DNA of 64,000 nt from Sphingomonas sp. UNC305MFCol5.2 (GCF_000712135.1 NZ_JOOE01000001.1:124001-188000), one strand, 5' to 3'. Numbered from the stretch's first letter, positions 7,562 through 16,448 are shown. Notes: a model not told the origin generated them from the sequence alone. Numbers and translations are program-made.

Positions 7562-9001
7562 TTAAAGCGCCGGTTTCCAGTCCCAGCCGAGGGGATCGCC
7601 GTCCATGACTTCCACGCCGGCGGCGGCGAGTTCGTCGCGGATCGTGTCGGAGCGTTGGAAATCCTTCACCACGCGGGCCTGCTGGCGCTCGACGAGGCGG
7701 TCGCTGATCTCGTTGGGAGTGAGAGTCGCATTGGCCGGGCGGACGCGCAGCTCCTCGCGGGTGAGGTTCAGCAGGTTGAGGCCGAGCACTGCGTCGAATT
7801 GGGCGAGCGCGGCGAGACGGTCGGCGGGGGACAGCTTCTTCTCGGCGAGCAACTCGTCGAGGATGGGCAACGCCTTCGGGGTGTTGAGATCGTCCGCGAC
7901 GGCATCATCGAGCCGATCGAGCCATGCCTGAGGCGAGGTGCCTTCACCCTCGGCCTTCGCCTTGAGCGCCGTCACCGACATCACCAACCGCTTGAGCCGC
8001 GTGAGCGCGGCGGCGAGGTTTTCGGCGGAGAATTCCAGCTCGCTGCGATAATGCGCCTGGAGGCAGAGCAGGCGATAGGCGAGGGGATGCACGCCCGCGT
8101 CGATCAACGACTGGAGCGTCGTGAAGCCGCCCTTCGACTTGGACATCTTGGCGCCGCGGTCGACGAGGAAATTGTTGTGCATCCAGAAATGCGCGCCAGT
8201 GAAGCCAGCGTTTTCCGGGCAGCCGCAAAAGGCCTGGTTCTGGGCGATCTCGTTGGGATGGTGGATCTCGCGGTGATCGATCCCGCCGGTGTGGATGTCG
8301 AACGGCGCGCCGAGATATTTGAGGCTCATCACCGAGCATTCGAGGTGCCAGCCGGGAGCGCCCTTGCCCCAGGGGGAATCCCATTCCATCTGGCGCTGCT
8401 CGCCGGGGGGCGACTTGCGCCAGATCGCGAAGTCCTGCGGGTGGCGCTTGCCTTCGACCGCCTCGATCCGTCCCTCGCGCGTATCGTCCTGCGATCCGGC
8501 GAGCTTGCCGTAATCGGGGACAGTGGTGCTGTCGAAATAGAGGCCGGTATCGAGCTCGTAGCAATGTTCCGGCGCGATCTTCTTCGCGAAGTCGATCATC
8601 TCGCCGATATGATCGGTCGCGACCGACCAGCGTGAAGGCTCGCGGATGTTGAGATCGGCGATGTTCGCCTTGAACGCCGCGGTGTAGTGCGCGGCGACGT
8701 CCCAGATGCTCTTGGCCTGGGCTTTCGCCGCCGCTTCCATCTTGTCGTCGCCGGCATCGGCGTCGCTGGTCAGATGGCCGACATCGGTGATGTTGATGAC
8801 GTGGGTGAGGGAGTACCCCTTCCACGTCAGCACCCGGCTCAGCGTGTCGGTGAAGACATAAGCGCGCAGGTTTCCGAGATGGGCGTAATTGTAGACCGTG
8901 GGGCCGCAGGAATAGACGCGGACGCCTTTGGCGGGATCGAGCGGCTGGAACGCCTCGAGGCTGCGGGTGAGGGAGTTATAGAGCGTGAGGGGGGCGGACA
9001 T
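7562..9001 (-). CDS. cysS: Cysteinyl-tRNA synthetase
   Basis: This 479-residue class I aminoacyl-tRNA synthetase charges tRNA-Cys with cysteine in the cytoplasm. The HIGH-type motif is HLGN at 41-44, KMSKS is at 285-289, and zinc ligands are visible as C32, C222 and the histidines in EIHHPNE near 245-249. The length fits the family (about 460-480). It appears to be a single-gene unit flanked by palindromic repeats. The cognate tRNA-Cys gene lies about 1.5 kb upstream on the same strand. Confidence 0.98.
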   Translation of the reverse strand: MSAPLTLYNSLTRSLEAFQPLDPAKGVRVYSCGPTVYNYAHLGNLRAYVFTDTLSRVLTWKGYSLTHVINITDVGHLTSDADAGDDKMEAAAKAQAKSIWDVAAHYTAAFKANIADLNIREPSRWSVATDHIGEMIDFAKKIAPEHCYELDTGLYFDSTTVPDYGKLAGSQDDTREGRIEAVEGKRHPQDFAIWRKSPPGEQRQMEWDSPWGKGAPGWHLECSVMSLKYLGAPFDIHTGGIDHREIHHPNEIAQNQAFCGCPENAGFTGAHFWMHNNFLVDRGAKMSKSKGGFTTLQSLIDAGVHPLAYRLLCLQAHYRSELEFSAENLAAALTRLKRLVMSVTALKAKAEGEGTSPQAWLDRLDDAVADDLNTPKALPILDELLAEKKLSPADRLAALAQFDAVLGLNLLNLTREELRVRPANATLTPNEISDRLVERQQARVVKDFQRSDTIRDELAAAGVEVMDGDPLGWDWKPAL

Positions 9002-9082
9002 GGCGACGGGCCATAGCGGCTCTGGTTTGTCCCGTCATCCCGGCGAAAGCGTGGGTGACGATGGGCGAACAGGCTATCACTT

Positions 9083-9185
9083 CTCCCTCTCCCCGCTTGC
9101 GGGGAGAGGGCAGGGGAGAGGGGGGTGCCGAGGGTGCATCGCGCTTGCCCCTCTCCCTGACCCTCTCCCCGAAGGGGAGAGGGAG
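9083..9185. repeat. Intergenic palindromic repeats (CCCTCTCCCC / GGGGAGAGGG family)
   Basis: Two self-complementary blocks at about 9083-9124 and 9148-9185, each of the form CTCTCCCC-loop-GGGGAGAG, fill most of the 191-bp gap between cysS and the next minus-strand gene. They belong to a different REP family from the copy at 7428. A partial GTCATCCC/GGGTGAC element sits next to them at about 9034-9060. Confidence 0.75.
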
Positions 9186-9192
9186 ATTTAGT

Positions 9193-9468
9193 TCACACCG
9201 TCTCTTCCTGGCCGATCGCGGCACGAACCATCGCGTTCCAGACCTGGGCGGGATCGCCGCCCGCGGTGCGGCCGGCCTCGACCATCTCGGGCGTTGGCTC
9301 GCGCAATGTTCGGAGTACTGCCATCGCGCGGGGGACCTCCTGTTCCCAGACGGCGTCGACTGCGATGCCTACGCTCGGATCGCCGCCTTCACCATTGATG
9401 CTGAGTGCCTCCGCGGCGATCGCGCGGGCGATTCGCTCGACGGGCGAAGTCACGGATAGGTCGGTCAT
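9193..9468 (-). CDS. Hypothetical protein, 91 aa
   Basis: I chose the ATG at 9468 because GGAG lies 8 bases upstream. A start 36 bases further up has no such site. The 91-residue protein is soluble and helical, with an N-terminal segment VERIARAIAAEAL and a later PTPEMVEAGRTAGGDPAQVW. Similar short proteins with this PTPEMVEAG element are, from memory, common in sphingomonads and sometimes phages. No function is assigned. It is the downstream partner of the zinc-ribbon gene that follows on the same strand. Confidence 0.65.
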   Translation of the reverse strand: MTDLSVTSPVERIARAIAAEALSINGEGGDPSVGIAVDAVWEQEVPRAMAVLRTLREPTPEMVEAGRTAGGDPAQVWNAMVRAAIGQEETV

Positions 9469-9543
9469 TGCGGTTGCTCCTGGCGCGGGTCTCGCGACAT
9501 GCAACGCGCGCGTACAAGCCGCGTTCCGGGTAGCGCGGATGCG

Positions 9544-9771
9544 TCAGGCCGCGAGCGGAGAGTGCGCCGGCGCCGTATGGGTTCGAGCAACGCCGTTGCC
9601 CGACAAGCCGCCGGCAATCAGCGGCAACGCCGTACCGCAAAAGGCGCATTCGGCGGTAAGTCGTCCGATCATCCAGTGCGACCGGCCGCAGCCGGGGCAA
9701 TGATTGGTCTCCTGCGGCCGATACGCGATGCGATAGCCGGTATGCGCCTGGCGGATGCCGAAATCATACAT
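9544..9771 (-). CDS. Small zinc-ribbon protein, 75 aa
   Basis: The start at 9771 is preceded by GGGAG with 7-base spacing. A longer in-frame extension upstream lacks a convincing site. The protein carries CPGCG about 20 residues in and CAFCG about 17 residues later, four cysteines in two CxxC knuckles typical of a zinc ribbon (HCPGCGRSHWMIG, then AECAFCGTALPL). No other domain is present. Small zinc ribbons like this occur widely in sphingomonads. Function unknown, possibly a nucleic-acid or protein adaptor. Confidence 0.75.
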   Translation of the reverse strand: MYDFGIRQAHTGYRIAYRPQETNHCPGCGRSHWMIGRLTAECAFCGTALPLIAGGLSGNGVARTHTAPAHSPLAA

Positions 9772-9993
9772 TCGTCGTCTCCCGGTAACCGCCTGCGAAA
9801 ACGAGTCGGATTCAGGCCTTGTTCCGTATCCGGGTCGGAACGCACGCGACGAGGCGTGCTTTTTCGCCGTTGAGTTACGCAAAAGCCACAGTCGATGAAC
9901 GGCGGCTAACGGACGCATTCAGCCTCATTGCATGTCCGGCATGGCAGAGGAGTCGGCATGTGGAGGCAACCAAGGCCCCCGAAGGAGGATGAA

Positions 9994-10392
9994 ATGATCA
10001 AGTCCCTGTTCACCGCCGCGCTCGCCGCGACCGTCACCCTCGGCGGAATGGCTGCCACCCCCGCCGCCGCGCAGGATTATGGCCGTGGCTATTATGAGCG
10101 CGACTATCGCGACTATCGCGACGACGGCTATCGCGGCGACCGCGGCTATCGTGAGGATCGCGGCTATCGTCGTGATTATCGCGGCTATCGTAACCGCGGC
10201 TATCGCCGCTGCTCGAGCGGCACCACGGGGACCATCCTCGGCGCGGTTGCCGGCGGCCTGCTGGGCGGCGAGATCGGCCGCGGCAGCTCATGGAGGGGCC
10301 GGAGCACCACCGGCACGATCATCGGCGCGGGCGCCGGCGCATTGCTCGGCCGCGAAGTGGACGGCGGCGATTGCCGCAGCCGTCGCCGCTAA
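9994..10392 (+). CDS. Secreted glycine-zipper (17-kDa antigen type) protein with RGY repeats
   Basis: The product has 132 residues with a strong ribosome site (GGAGG). Residues 1-26 are a Sec signal peptide ending in AAAQ. Residues 28-70 are an Arg/Gly/Tyr/Asp-rich stretch of imperfect repeats (RGYREDRGYRRDYRGYRN). Residues 75-125 form two glycine-zipper segments (TILGAVAGGLLGGEIG and TIIGAGAGALLGRE). Glycine-zipper 2TM proteins are envelope-associated, and their exact role is usually unknown. A good terminator follows directly, so it is probably a monocistronic, well-expressed gene. Confidence 0.85.
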   Translation: MIKSLFTAALAATVTLGGMAATPAAAQDYGRGYYERDYRDYRDDGYRGDRGYREDRGYRRDYRGYRNRGYRRCSSGTTGTILGAVAGGLLGGEIGRGSSWRGRSTTGTIIGAGAGALLGREVDGGDCRSRRR

Positions 10393-10415
10393 GCGGCGCG
10401 CAAGCCGAAACACGA

Positions 10416-10446
10416 AGGGCGTCCGCTGCGAAGCGGGCGCCCTTTT
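10416..10446 (+). terminator. Rho-independent terminator of the glycine-zipper gene
   Basis: A GC-rich stem (AGGGCG-CCGC with GCGG-CGCCCT, 6-base loop TGCGAA) is followed by TTTT. It starts 24 bases after the stop of the gene at 9994. Confidence 0.8.
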
Positions 10447-10469
10447 CGTTCCGATCGTGCTGGAAGCGC

Positions 10470-10543
10470 TGGAGGCCCGACCGGGAATCGAACCCGGGTG
10501 CAAGGATTTGCAGTCCTCTGCGTCACCACTCCGCCATCGGGCC
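10470..10543 (-). tRNA. tRNA-Cys (GCA)
   Basis: This 74-base gene includes an encoded CCA. The acceptor stem GGCCCGA pairs with TCGGGCC. The anticodon loop CTGCAAA sits on a GAGGA/TCCTT stem, giving anticodon GCA. GGTTCGATTC is the T-loop region, and the discriminator base is U, as usual for tRNA-Cys. Confidence 0.97.
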
Positions 10544-10559
10544 TCGAAAGCGAGGGCGC

Positions 10560-10588
10560 GAAATGCGCGAGGGGTGTGGCGCTGTCAA
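10560..10588 (-). promoter_or_regulatory. Candidate promoter for tRNA-Cys
   Basis: A consensus -35 box TTGACA (minus strand, 10583-10588) and a weak -10 CATTTC (10560-10565) are 17 bases apart. The predicted start is about 10 bases before the tRNA. The -10 match is poor. Confidence 0.4.
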
Positions 10589-10708
10589 CATAGTTTCAAA
10601 ATGATCCCGGCCTCGCTTGGCGGCGACGCTGCAGCGCGATAGAAGCGCAGCAACGTCAACAAGTGTATTGCGCAACTAATACGGTTGTGCGACAGAGCCG
10701 GAGTGATG

Positions 10709-11389
10709 ATGACCCTTCAGGTCGATCCCGCGCCCGTCGAAGCGAACCGCTTCGAAGCGATGCGCCATGCGATGGTCGCGAGCCAGCTGCGGACCAACGC
10801 AGTCAATGACTCGCGCGTGGTCGAGGCGATGGCGCGTACCCCACGCGAAAATTTCCTGCCGCCCGAGCATCGGGGTCTCGCGTATCGCGACACGCTGTTG
10901 CCGCTCGCCGGCGGGCGCCGCCACAATTCGCCGCTCGCCACCGGGCGGCTGCTGACCGAGGCGCAGGTGCGCGCCGACGATCATGTCCTGCTGATCGGGG
11001 CGGCGGGGGGCTATGCCGCGGCGCTGCTCGCGCTGCTGGCCAAATCGGTCGTCGCGCTCGAGGAAGAGGATTCGCTGGTCGAAATCGCGCGCGGGGCGCT
11101 TGCCGGCGAGGGCAAGGTCGAAGTCGTGCAAGGGGCGCTGAACGCCGGCTGGTCCGCGGGGGCACCTTATGACCTGCTGATCGTCGACGGTGCGGTGGAG
11201 CAGCTTCCCGAGGCACTCATCGCGCAGGTCAGGCCGGGTGGGCGCGTGCTCACCGGCGTGATCGACCGCGGGGTGACGCGGCTCGCCGCCGGCCGCCGCA
11301 CCGAAGGGGGCTTCGGCCTGATCGACTTTCAAGATATCGAATGCGCTGAATTGCCTGGTTTCCGACGCCTACGGACCTTCACTTTCTGA
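10709..11389 (+). CDS. pcm: Protein-L-isoaspartate O-methyltransferase family protein
   Basis: This 226-residue SAM-dependent methyltransferase belongs to the PIMT family, which repairs isoaspartyl residues. The ATG at 10709 has GGAG 5 bases upstream; an earlier TTG in frame was not chosen. Family features are the N-terminal MRHAMVASQLRTNAVNDSRV, TPRENFLPPEHRGLAYRD and the motif I region LLIGAAGGYAAALLA, which is less glycine-rich than the classic motif. Catalytic activity is therefore likely but not certain. The tolC-type gene begins 14 bases downstream, an arrangement typical of sphingomonads. Confidence 0.88.
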   Translation: MTLQVDPAPVEANRFEAMRHAMVASQLRTNAVNDSRVVEAMARTPRENFLPPEHRGLAYRDTLLPLAGGRRHNSPLATGRLLTEAQVRADDHVLLIGAAGGYAAALLALLAKSVVALEEEDSLVEIARGALAGEGKVEVVQGALNAGWSAGAPYDLLIVDGAVEQLPEALIAQVRPGGRVLTGVIDRGVTRLAAGRRTEGGFGLIDFQDIECAELPGFRRLRTFTF

Positions 11390-11403
11390 AGAAGAAGAGA
11401 TTG

Positions 11404-12990
11404 ATGCGACTGACTTCTCTCCTCCTGGGCGTGAGCCTGACCGCGCTTGCCGTGCCTGCCGCCGCGCAGACCACGACCACGCGCAGCGGCACTTCGACAC
11501 CGGTACGCGTGCAGACCGCGCCGCCGGGCGCGACTCCGGCGCTGGCCCCGGCCGCGCAGCCGACCACCACGCTGCGCGACGCCCTGGTCCAGGCGTACAA
11601 CACCAATCCGGATCTTGCCGGCGAGCGCGCCAATCAGCGCGCGAACGACGAGAATGTTCCGATCGCGAAATCGCAGGGGCGACCGGGCGTGAGCTCGACG
11701 GGGTCGGTCAGCAACAGCCTGTACGATACCGACGCGACCTTCGGGCCGAGCCGGCGCGGCGCGCTGGGGCTCGATCTGTCGGTTCCGGTGTTCAGTGGCG
11801 GCGCGGTGCGCAATTCGGTCAAGGCGGCCGAGACTCGCGTCGAGGCGGGGCAGGCCAATCTGCGCGGCGCCGAGGCCGATGTCTTCACCCAGACGGTGAC
11901 GGCCTATGTCGACGTGCTGCGTGACGAAGCGATCGTGCGGCTCAACCAGCAGAATGTCCGCGTGCTCGAAGTCAATCTGCAGGCGACGCGCGACCGGTTC
12001 GAAGTCGGCGACCTGACGCGTACCGACGTCGCCCAGTCCGAAGCGCGGCTGGCGCTGGCGCAGAGCCAGCTGCGCACCGCCGAGGCACGGCTGATCGGTA
12101 GCCGCGAAACCTATATCCGTGTGGTCGGCACGCCCCCGGGCGTGCTCGCCGCGCCGCCGACCCTGCCTAACTTCCCCGATGACGTGGGCACTGCCGAGCA
12201 GACTGCGCTCGCCAATAATCCGTTCCTCGAAGCCGCCAAGCTGGCGCGTGATGCCTCTCGCTATGACGTCAGCGTCGCCAAAGCGAGCCGGCTGCCGCAA
12301 GTGAGCGTCGGCGTGGGCGGGGATTATTACAATTACCTCGGCTCGGTCGGCAGCCAGGCGGCGGCTTCGGGCCTGAAAGGCGATGGTTTCGCGACGACTT
12401 TGGGCGCGCAAGTGACGCTGCCGATCTTCCAGGGCGGGCGCCCCGCGGCGCAGGTCCGCCAGGCGCGGGCGCGGGAAGGCGCCGCGATCGAGCAGGTCAC
12501 GCTCACCGAGCGTGGTGTGATCGCGCAGGCGCGTTCGGCCTTCGCGGCCTATGACAGCTCGCTCAAGGTGATCGAATCGTCGCGCGTCGCGGTCGAGGCC
12601 AACAAGCTCAGCCTCGAAGGTGTCCGCGCCGAGAACAGCGTCGGCACGCGCACGATCCTCGACATCCTCAACGCCGAGCAGGAACTGCTCAACAGCCAGG
12701 TGAACTACGTCACTGCCGAGCGCGACGCCTATGTCGCGGGCTTCACTTTGCTCGCGGCGATGGGCCGCGCCGAGGCCAAGGACCTTGGGCTCGAAGGCGG
12801 GCCGCTCTACGATCCGGCTGCCAATTACGAGCGCGTCCGCGGCCGCTGGAGCGACTGGGCCGACGGCCCGAAGCCGGTCGGGACGAGCACCTCGACCAGC
12901 GGCACGCCGGCGCAGGGCGCGACGGTGACCAGCACCCCGCTGGATCCTTTGTTGCAGCGATCGGTTGACACCACGCCTGGAAATCCCTGA
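11404..12990 (+). CDS. tolC: TolC-family outer-membrane efflux protein
   Basis: This 528-residue protein has a Sec signal peptide at residues 1-22 (LLLGVSLTALAVPAAAQ). A periplasmic TolC/OEP domain follows in two repeats, including TLRDALVQAYNTNPDLAGERA, DVFTQTVTAYVDVLRDEAIVR and LFxGG-type turns (LPIFQGGRPAAQVRQARA). It forms a trimeric outer-membrane channel for RND, MFS or type I export partners, none of which is encoded nearby. The C-terminal 60 residues are low-complexity Thr/Ser/Gly. It is probably cotranscribed with pcm upstream and popZ downstream. ATG 11404 is preferred over TTG 11401. Confidence 0.93.
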   Translation: MRLTSLLLGVSLTALAVPAAAQTTTTRSGTSTPVRVQTAPPGATPALAPAAQPTTTLRDALVQAYNTNPDLAGERANQRANDENVPIAKSQGRPGVSSTGSVSNSLYDTDATFGPSRRGALGLDLSVPVFSGGAVRNSVKAAETRVEAGQANLRGAEADVFTQTVTAYVDVLRDEAIVRLNQQNVRVLEVNLQATRDRFEVGDLTRTDVAQSEARLALAQSQLRTAEARLIGSRETYIRVVGTPPGVLAAPPTLPNFPDDVGTAEQTALANNPFLEAAKLARDASRYDVSVAKASRLPQVSVGVGGDYYNYLGSVGSQAAASGLKGDGFATTLGAQVTLPIFQGGRPAAQVRQARAREGAAIEQVTLTERGVIAQARSAFAAYDSSLKVIESSRVAVEANKLSLEGVRAENSVGTRTILDILNAEQELLNSQVNYVTAERDAYVAGFTLLAAMGRAEAKDLGLEGGPLYDPAANYERVRGRWSDWADGPKPVGTSTSTSGTPAQGATVTSTPLDPLLQRSVDTTPGNP

Positions 12991-13025
12991 TTTAACCACA
13001 GTCAGCCACAGGAGACGTGTCGGCT

Positions 13026-13499
13026 ATGGGGGATATCAGTACCGAGCCGTCGATGGAGGAGATCCTCTCCTCGATCAAACGCATCATCGCCGAAGAAGGC
13101 GATGCGGCGGTGGCTTCGCGTACCCGCCGCGGCCGCGCCTCGACCGCCTCGGCACGCACGCCGCAGGTCGAAGACGAGGATCCCGAGGGCGAGGCCGTGC
13201 TCGAACTGCGCGAGCCGGTCGAGGATGAGGCCGAGGCGCACTCGGGTGCCGAGAAGTCCGCACCCGCTAGGCGTCCCGAACCGATTCTCTCGGAACGCGC
13301 CGTCGAGGCGACGCGCGGGCCGCTCGAGGCGCTTTCGCGGATGGTGGTGAAACCCGACGTCGCCGGTTCGGATACGCTCGAAGGGCTGGTGCGCGAGATG
13401 CTCAAGCCGATGCTGCGCGACTGGCTCGACGCCAATCTTCCGCAGATCGTCGAGGCGATGGTGGCGCGCGAGATCACGCGGATCACCGGGCGGAACTGA
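13026..13499 (+). CDS. popZ: PopZ-like polar organising protein (DUF2497)
   Basis: This 157-residue protein has the conserved N-terminal helix EPSMEEILSSIKRIIAEE, an acidic and proline-containing linker (residues 30-100), and a C-terminal helical module LEGLVREMLKPMLRDWLDAN, then VEAMVAREITRI. This three-part layout is that of PopZ/DUF2497 proteins, which self-assemble at the cell pole and anchor ParB-parS in Caulobacter. The start at 13026 gives the family-typical N-terminus, though a GTG at 13017 is possible. It lies 35 bases after the tolC-type gene. Confidence 0.85.
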   Translation: MGDISTEPSMEEILSSIKRIIAEEGDAAVASRTRRGRASTASARTPQVEDEDPEGEAVLELREPVEDEAEAHSGAEKSAPARRPEPILSERAVEATRGPLEALSRMVVKPDVAGSDTLEGLVREMLKPMLRDWLDANLPQIVEAMVAREITRITGRN

Positions 13500-13555
13500 C
13501 TTTTCGCAGTCGCGGGCGATTGTAACGCCCGCAACCATCTGCTTATCTCCCGCCC

Positions 13556-15586
13556 ATGAAGCATCTCCTGCTCGCGGGCGCAGCGCTCGCATCCGCCGCC
13601 GCGCCTGCTCTGGCGCGAGACCTCACCATCCAGGACGTCGCGACGCTATCGCGAGTGGGTGCGCCTGCCGTCTCGCCCGACGGCAAGTGGCTCGTCTGGC
13701 AGCAGCGCGAGACCGACCTCGCCGCCAATCGCGGGCGTTACGATCTGTGGCGGCTCGATCTGAGCAAGAAGGGGGCATTGCCCGAGAAGTTGGTCGCCGA
13801 GGCCGACGTCAACGAGACGGGGCCGCAATTCTCCGCCGACGGCGCGACGGTCTTCTTCCAGTCGGACAAGGGCGGCGTCGATTCCATCCAGTCGGTGGCG
13901 ATCACCGGCGGCGCGGCGAGGGCGTGGTTCACGCCAAAAGGCGGGTTCAGCGGCGTCAAGCTCTCGCCCGACGGGACCCGGGCCCTGGTCTGGGCCGATC
14001 GCAAGCCCGGCGCGCCGACGATCGAGCCGGCGATGGAGAAGAAGGATCCGAATGCGGGATCCGGGCGAACCTTCGACAAGATGTTCGTGCGGCACTGGGA
14101 CACATGGGCGAATGGCGAGCGCTCGCAATTGTTCGTCGTGCCGCTCCGCCAGGAAGGCGTGACCGCGGTGCCGATCGCGGCGAGCCTCGACGGCGACACC
14201 CCCTCGAAGCCGTTTGGCGGCGGCGAGGAATTGAGCTGGTCGGCGGACGGCAAGACCGTCTATTTCGCGCTGCGCGAAGCCGGGCGGACCGAGCCGCTCT
14301 CGACCAACCTCGACATCTTCGCGGCCCCCGCCGACGGCTCCGCCGCGCCGGTGAACCTCACGGCCGACAATGACGGGATGGACAATCTCCCGACCGCGTC
14401 GCCCGATGGCAAATGGCTGGCATATTTCGCGATGAAGCGGCCGACCTACGAAGCCGATCGCCAGGTGCTGATGCTCCGAAACCTCGCGACGGGTGAAGTG
14501 CGCGCGCTGACCGAGGCATGGGACCGTTCGGTCGCCTCGATCGCCTGGGCACCCGATTCGAGGACGATCTACGTGACCGCGCAGGACACGCAGGAAGAGC
14601 CGATCTTCAGCGTCGATCCGACCAGCGGCAAGGTGACTCGGCTGACGCAGGAAGGCGCCGTTTCCGCCGTGGTGCCGACCAAAAGCGGATTGGTGTTCAG
14701 CATGAACAGCCTGACCGGGCCCGACGATTTCTACCGGCTGACCGGCAAGAAGACCGAGCGGCTGACTTCGGTGAACGCCGCCAAGCTCGCGGGGATCGAC
14801 TTGCCCAAGGTGGAGCGGTTCAGCTTCAAGGGCGCGAACAACGACACTGTCTGGGGCTATGCGGTGCGCCCGGCCTCGCTCGCCGAGGGAAAGAAGGCGC
14901 CGATCGCGTTCATCGTCCATGGCGGACCGCAGGGATCGAGCAACAACAGCTGGTCGTATCGCTGGAACCCCGCGGTGTTCGCGGGTGCGGGCTATGCCGT
15001 GGTGTCGGTCGATTTCCACGGCTCGACCGGCTACGGGCAGGCCTTCAGCGACGCGATCCGCAACAATTGGGGCGGCTGGCCGCTCGAGGATCTGCAAAAG
15101 GGCCTCAAGGCCGCGACCGACAAGTTCGCCTATCTCGACGCCGACAATGCCTGCGCGCTCGGCGCTTCCTATGGCGGCTATATGATGAACTGGATCGAGG
15201 GGCAGTGGCCCGACCGCTTCAAATGCATCGTCCAGCATGATGGCGTGTTCGACGCGCGCGCCATGGCCTACGAAACCGAAGAGCTCTGGTTCGACGAGTG
15301 GGAGCATGGCGGGAAAGCCTATTATGAGGACCCCGGGGCTTTCGAGAAATGGAACCCGGTCAACCATGTGACGGCATGGAAGACTCCGCAGCTGGTGATC
15401 ACCAGCGAGAAGGACTTCCGTATCCCCTATACCCAGGGACTGGCGGCGTTCACGGCGCTCCAGCGGCGCGAGATCCCGTCGAAGCTCCTCATCTTCCCCG
15501 ACGAGAACCATTGGGTGCTCAAGCCGAAGAACTCGATGCAATGGTATGGCGAAGTGCTGGGCTGGCTGGGGAAATATACGAAGTAG
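13556..15586 (+). CDS. Secreted S9-family (acylaminoacyl-type) peptidase
   Basis: This 676-residue serine peptidase is probably periplasmic, with a signal peptide in residues 1-21 (LLAGAALASAAAPALA). Residues 35-400 carry WD40/TolB-like beta-propeller repeats (SPDGKWLVWQQ, ASPDGKWLAYF). Residues 420-676 are an alpha/beta-hydrolase. The nucleophile S538 is in GASYGGYM, with the acid in TSEKDFRIPY and the histidine in DENHW. It would cleave peptides from N-terminally modified or free oligopeptides. It stands alone, followed by a palindromic repeat. Confidence 0.93.
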   Translation: MKHLLLAGAALASAAAPALARDLTIQDVATLSRVGAPAVSPDGKWLVWQQRETDLAANRGRYDLWRLDLSKKGALPEKLVAEADVNETGPQFSADGATVFFQSDKGGVDSIQSVAITGGAARAWFTPKGGFSGVKLSPDGTRALVWADRKPGAPTIEPAMEKKDPNAGSGRTFDKMFVRHWDTWANGERSQLFVVPLRQEGVTAVPIAASLDGDTPSKPFGGGEELSWSADGKTVYFALREAGRTEPLSTNLDIFAAPADGSAAPVNLTADNDGMDNLPTASPDGKWLAYFAMKRPTYEADRQVLMLRNLATGEVRALTEAWDRSVASIAWAPDSRTIYVTAQDTQEEPIFSVDPTSGKVTRLTQEGAVSAVVPTKSGLVFSMNSLTGPDDFYRLTGKKTERLTSVNAAKLAGIDLPKVERFSFKGANNDTVWGYAVRPASLAEGKKAPIAFIVHGGPQGSSNNSWSYRWNPAVFAGAGYAVVSVDFHGSTGYGQAFSDAIRNNWGGWPLEDLQKGLKAATDKFAYLDADNACALGASYGGYMMNWIEGQWPDRFKCIVQHDGVFDARAMAYETEELWFDEWEHGGKAYYEDPGAFEKWNPVNHVTAWKTPQLVITSEKDFRIPYTQGLAAFTALQRREIPSKLLIFPDENHWVLKPKNSMQWYGEVLGWLGKYTK

Positions 15587-15588
15587 CG

Positions 15589-15665
15589 GTGCTCCTGCGA
15601 AAGCAGGAGCCCAGAGCCACAGCGACGTCACCTGTAACCCTGGGCTCCTGCTTTCGCAGGAGCAC
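15589..15665. repeat. Paired palindromic repeat (26-bp perfect inverted arms)
   Basis: Arms at 15589-15614 and 15640-15665 are exact reverse complements with core CTCCTGCGAAAGCAGGAG. It starts three bases after the S9 peptidase stop. It has the same organisation as the 7428 element but a different arm sequence. Confidence 0.85.
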
Positions 15666-15759
15666 GGTGGGCGGGTGGACGACGAATTTCATCCTGCGTT
15701 CAGGTTGGCGGAATAGTTTTCGGCCCCGCAGTTCAACCCTTCGAGCGAGGATGAGTATC

Positions 15760-16362
15760 ATGCGTTCGATCTCCAAACTGGCCCTTGCCGGGCTCGGTCT
15801 CGCCGCGCTGACCGGCGGGGCGGCGCTGGCGCAGGAAATGCACGTGATGAAGGTGGCGCTGCCCGACGGCTCGGTGGCGCATATCCGCTATGCAGGCGAC
15901 AAGCCGCCGCAGATCGCAGTGGTGCCGGCGGTGCAGCGGATCGCAGTGCCGATCGTGCTGGCGCAGCCGATGGCGTCGCCCTTCGCCGATTTCGACCAGG
16001 TCTTCGCCGATATGGATCGGCGGATGGCGGCGATGATGCAACAGGCGCGCATGCTTGCCAGCCAGCCGGTCGACGCCTCAGGCAAGCTCGAGGCCGTGAA
16101 CCTCGGCAAGCTGCCCGCGGGCACCGTGCGCTATTCGTTCACTTCGACCACGACGGGCAACGGCAGCTGCACCCAGTCGGTCCAGTATATCTCCGACGGC
16201 AGCGCGGCGCAGCCCAAGGTCGTCTCGCAGAGCTCGGGTGATTGTTCGGCGATGGCAAAGCCCGTGGTGAAGGTCTCGGTGCCTGCGCCGAAGGCCATAC
16301 CGGCACCAGCGCCGTCGAAGGCGCCCGCACCGGCCAAGGCACCCGACCGCGACATGATCTGA
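15760..16362 (+). CDS. Secreted hypothetical protein, 200 aa
   Basis: The ATG at 15760 has GAGG 9 bases upstream; the in-frame ATG at 15751 touches it and is unlikely. A signal peptide spans residues 1-24 (LALAGLGLAALTGGAALAQ). The mature part is moderately hydrophobic with a methionine-rich helix (MDRRMAAMMQQARMLA), a region with two cysteines (C at GSCTQSVQ and GDCSAMAK) that may form a disulfide, and an Ala/Pro/Lys-rich tail. The export signal predicts a periplasmic location. No catalytic motif is recognised. A terminator follows. Confidence 0.75.
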   Translation: MRSISKLALAGLGLAALTGGAALAQEMHVMKVALPDGSVAHIRYAGDKPPQIAVVPAVQRIAVPIVLAQPMASPFADFDQVFADMDRRMAAMMQQARMLASQPVDASGKLEAVNLGKLPAGTVRYSFTSTTTGNGSCTQSVQYISDGSAAQPKVVSQSSGDCSAMAKPVVKVSVPAPKAIPAPAPSKAPAPAKAPDRDMI

Positions 16363-16385
16363 GCGCAGCGGCGCTCCGCGCAAGG

Positions 16386-16420
16386 AAAGGCGGTCCCATC
16401 CGGGGCCGCCTTTTCATTTT
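16386..16420 (+). terminator. Rho-independent terminator
   Basis: The stem AAAGGCGG pairs with CCGCCTTTT, with further GG/CC pairing near the loop, followed by TTTTCATTTT. It lies between the secreted 200-residue protein and valS. Confidence 0.75.
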
Positions 16421-16448
16421 GGCGAGGCCCCGGTAGAGCCGCCGCGAT

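Noticed and set aside
10078..10212. Regular short repeats that might suggest a CRISPR array
   Set aside because: They are in-frame RGY/RDY codon repeats of a secreted protein. Units are too short and irregular and there are no spacers.
11329..12999. Minus-strand open frame of about 556 codons opposite the tolC-type gene
   Set aside because: It is antisense to a full-length TolC-family protein. The composition is arginine-rich and there is no conserved motif or good start.
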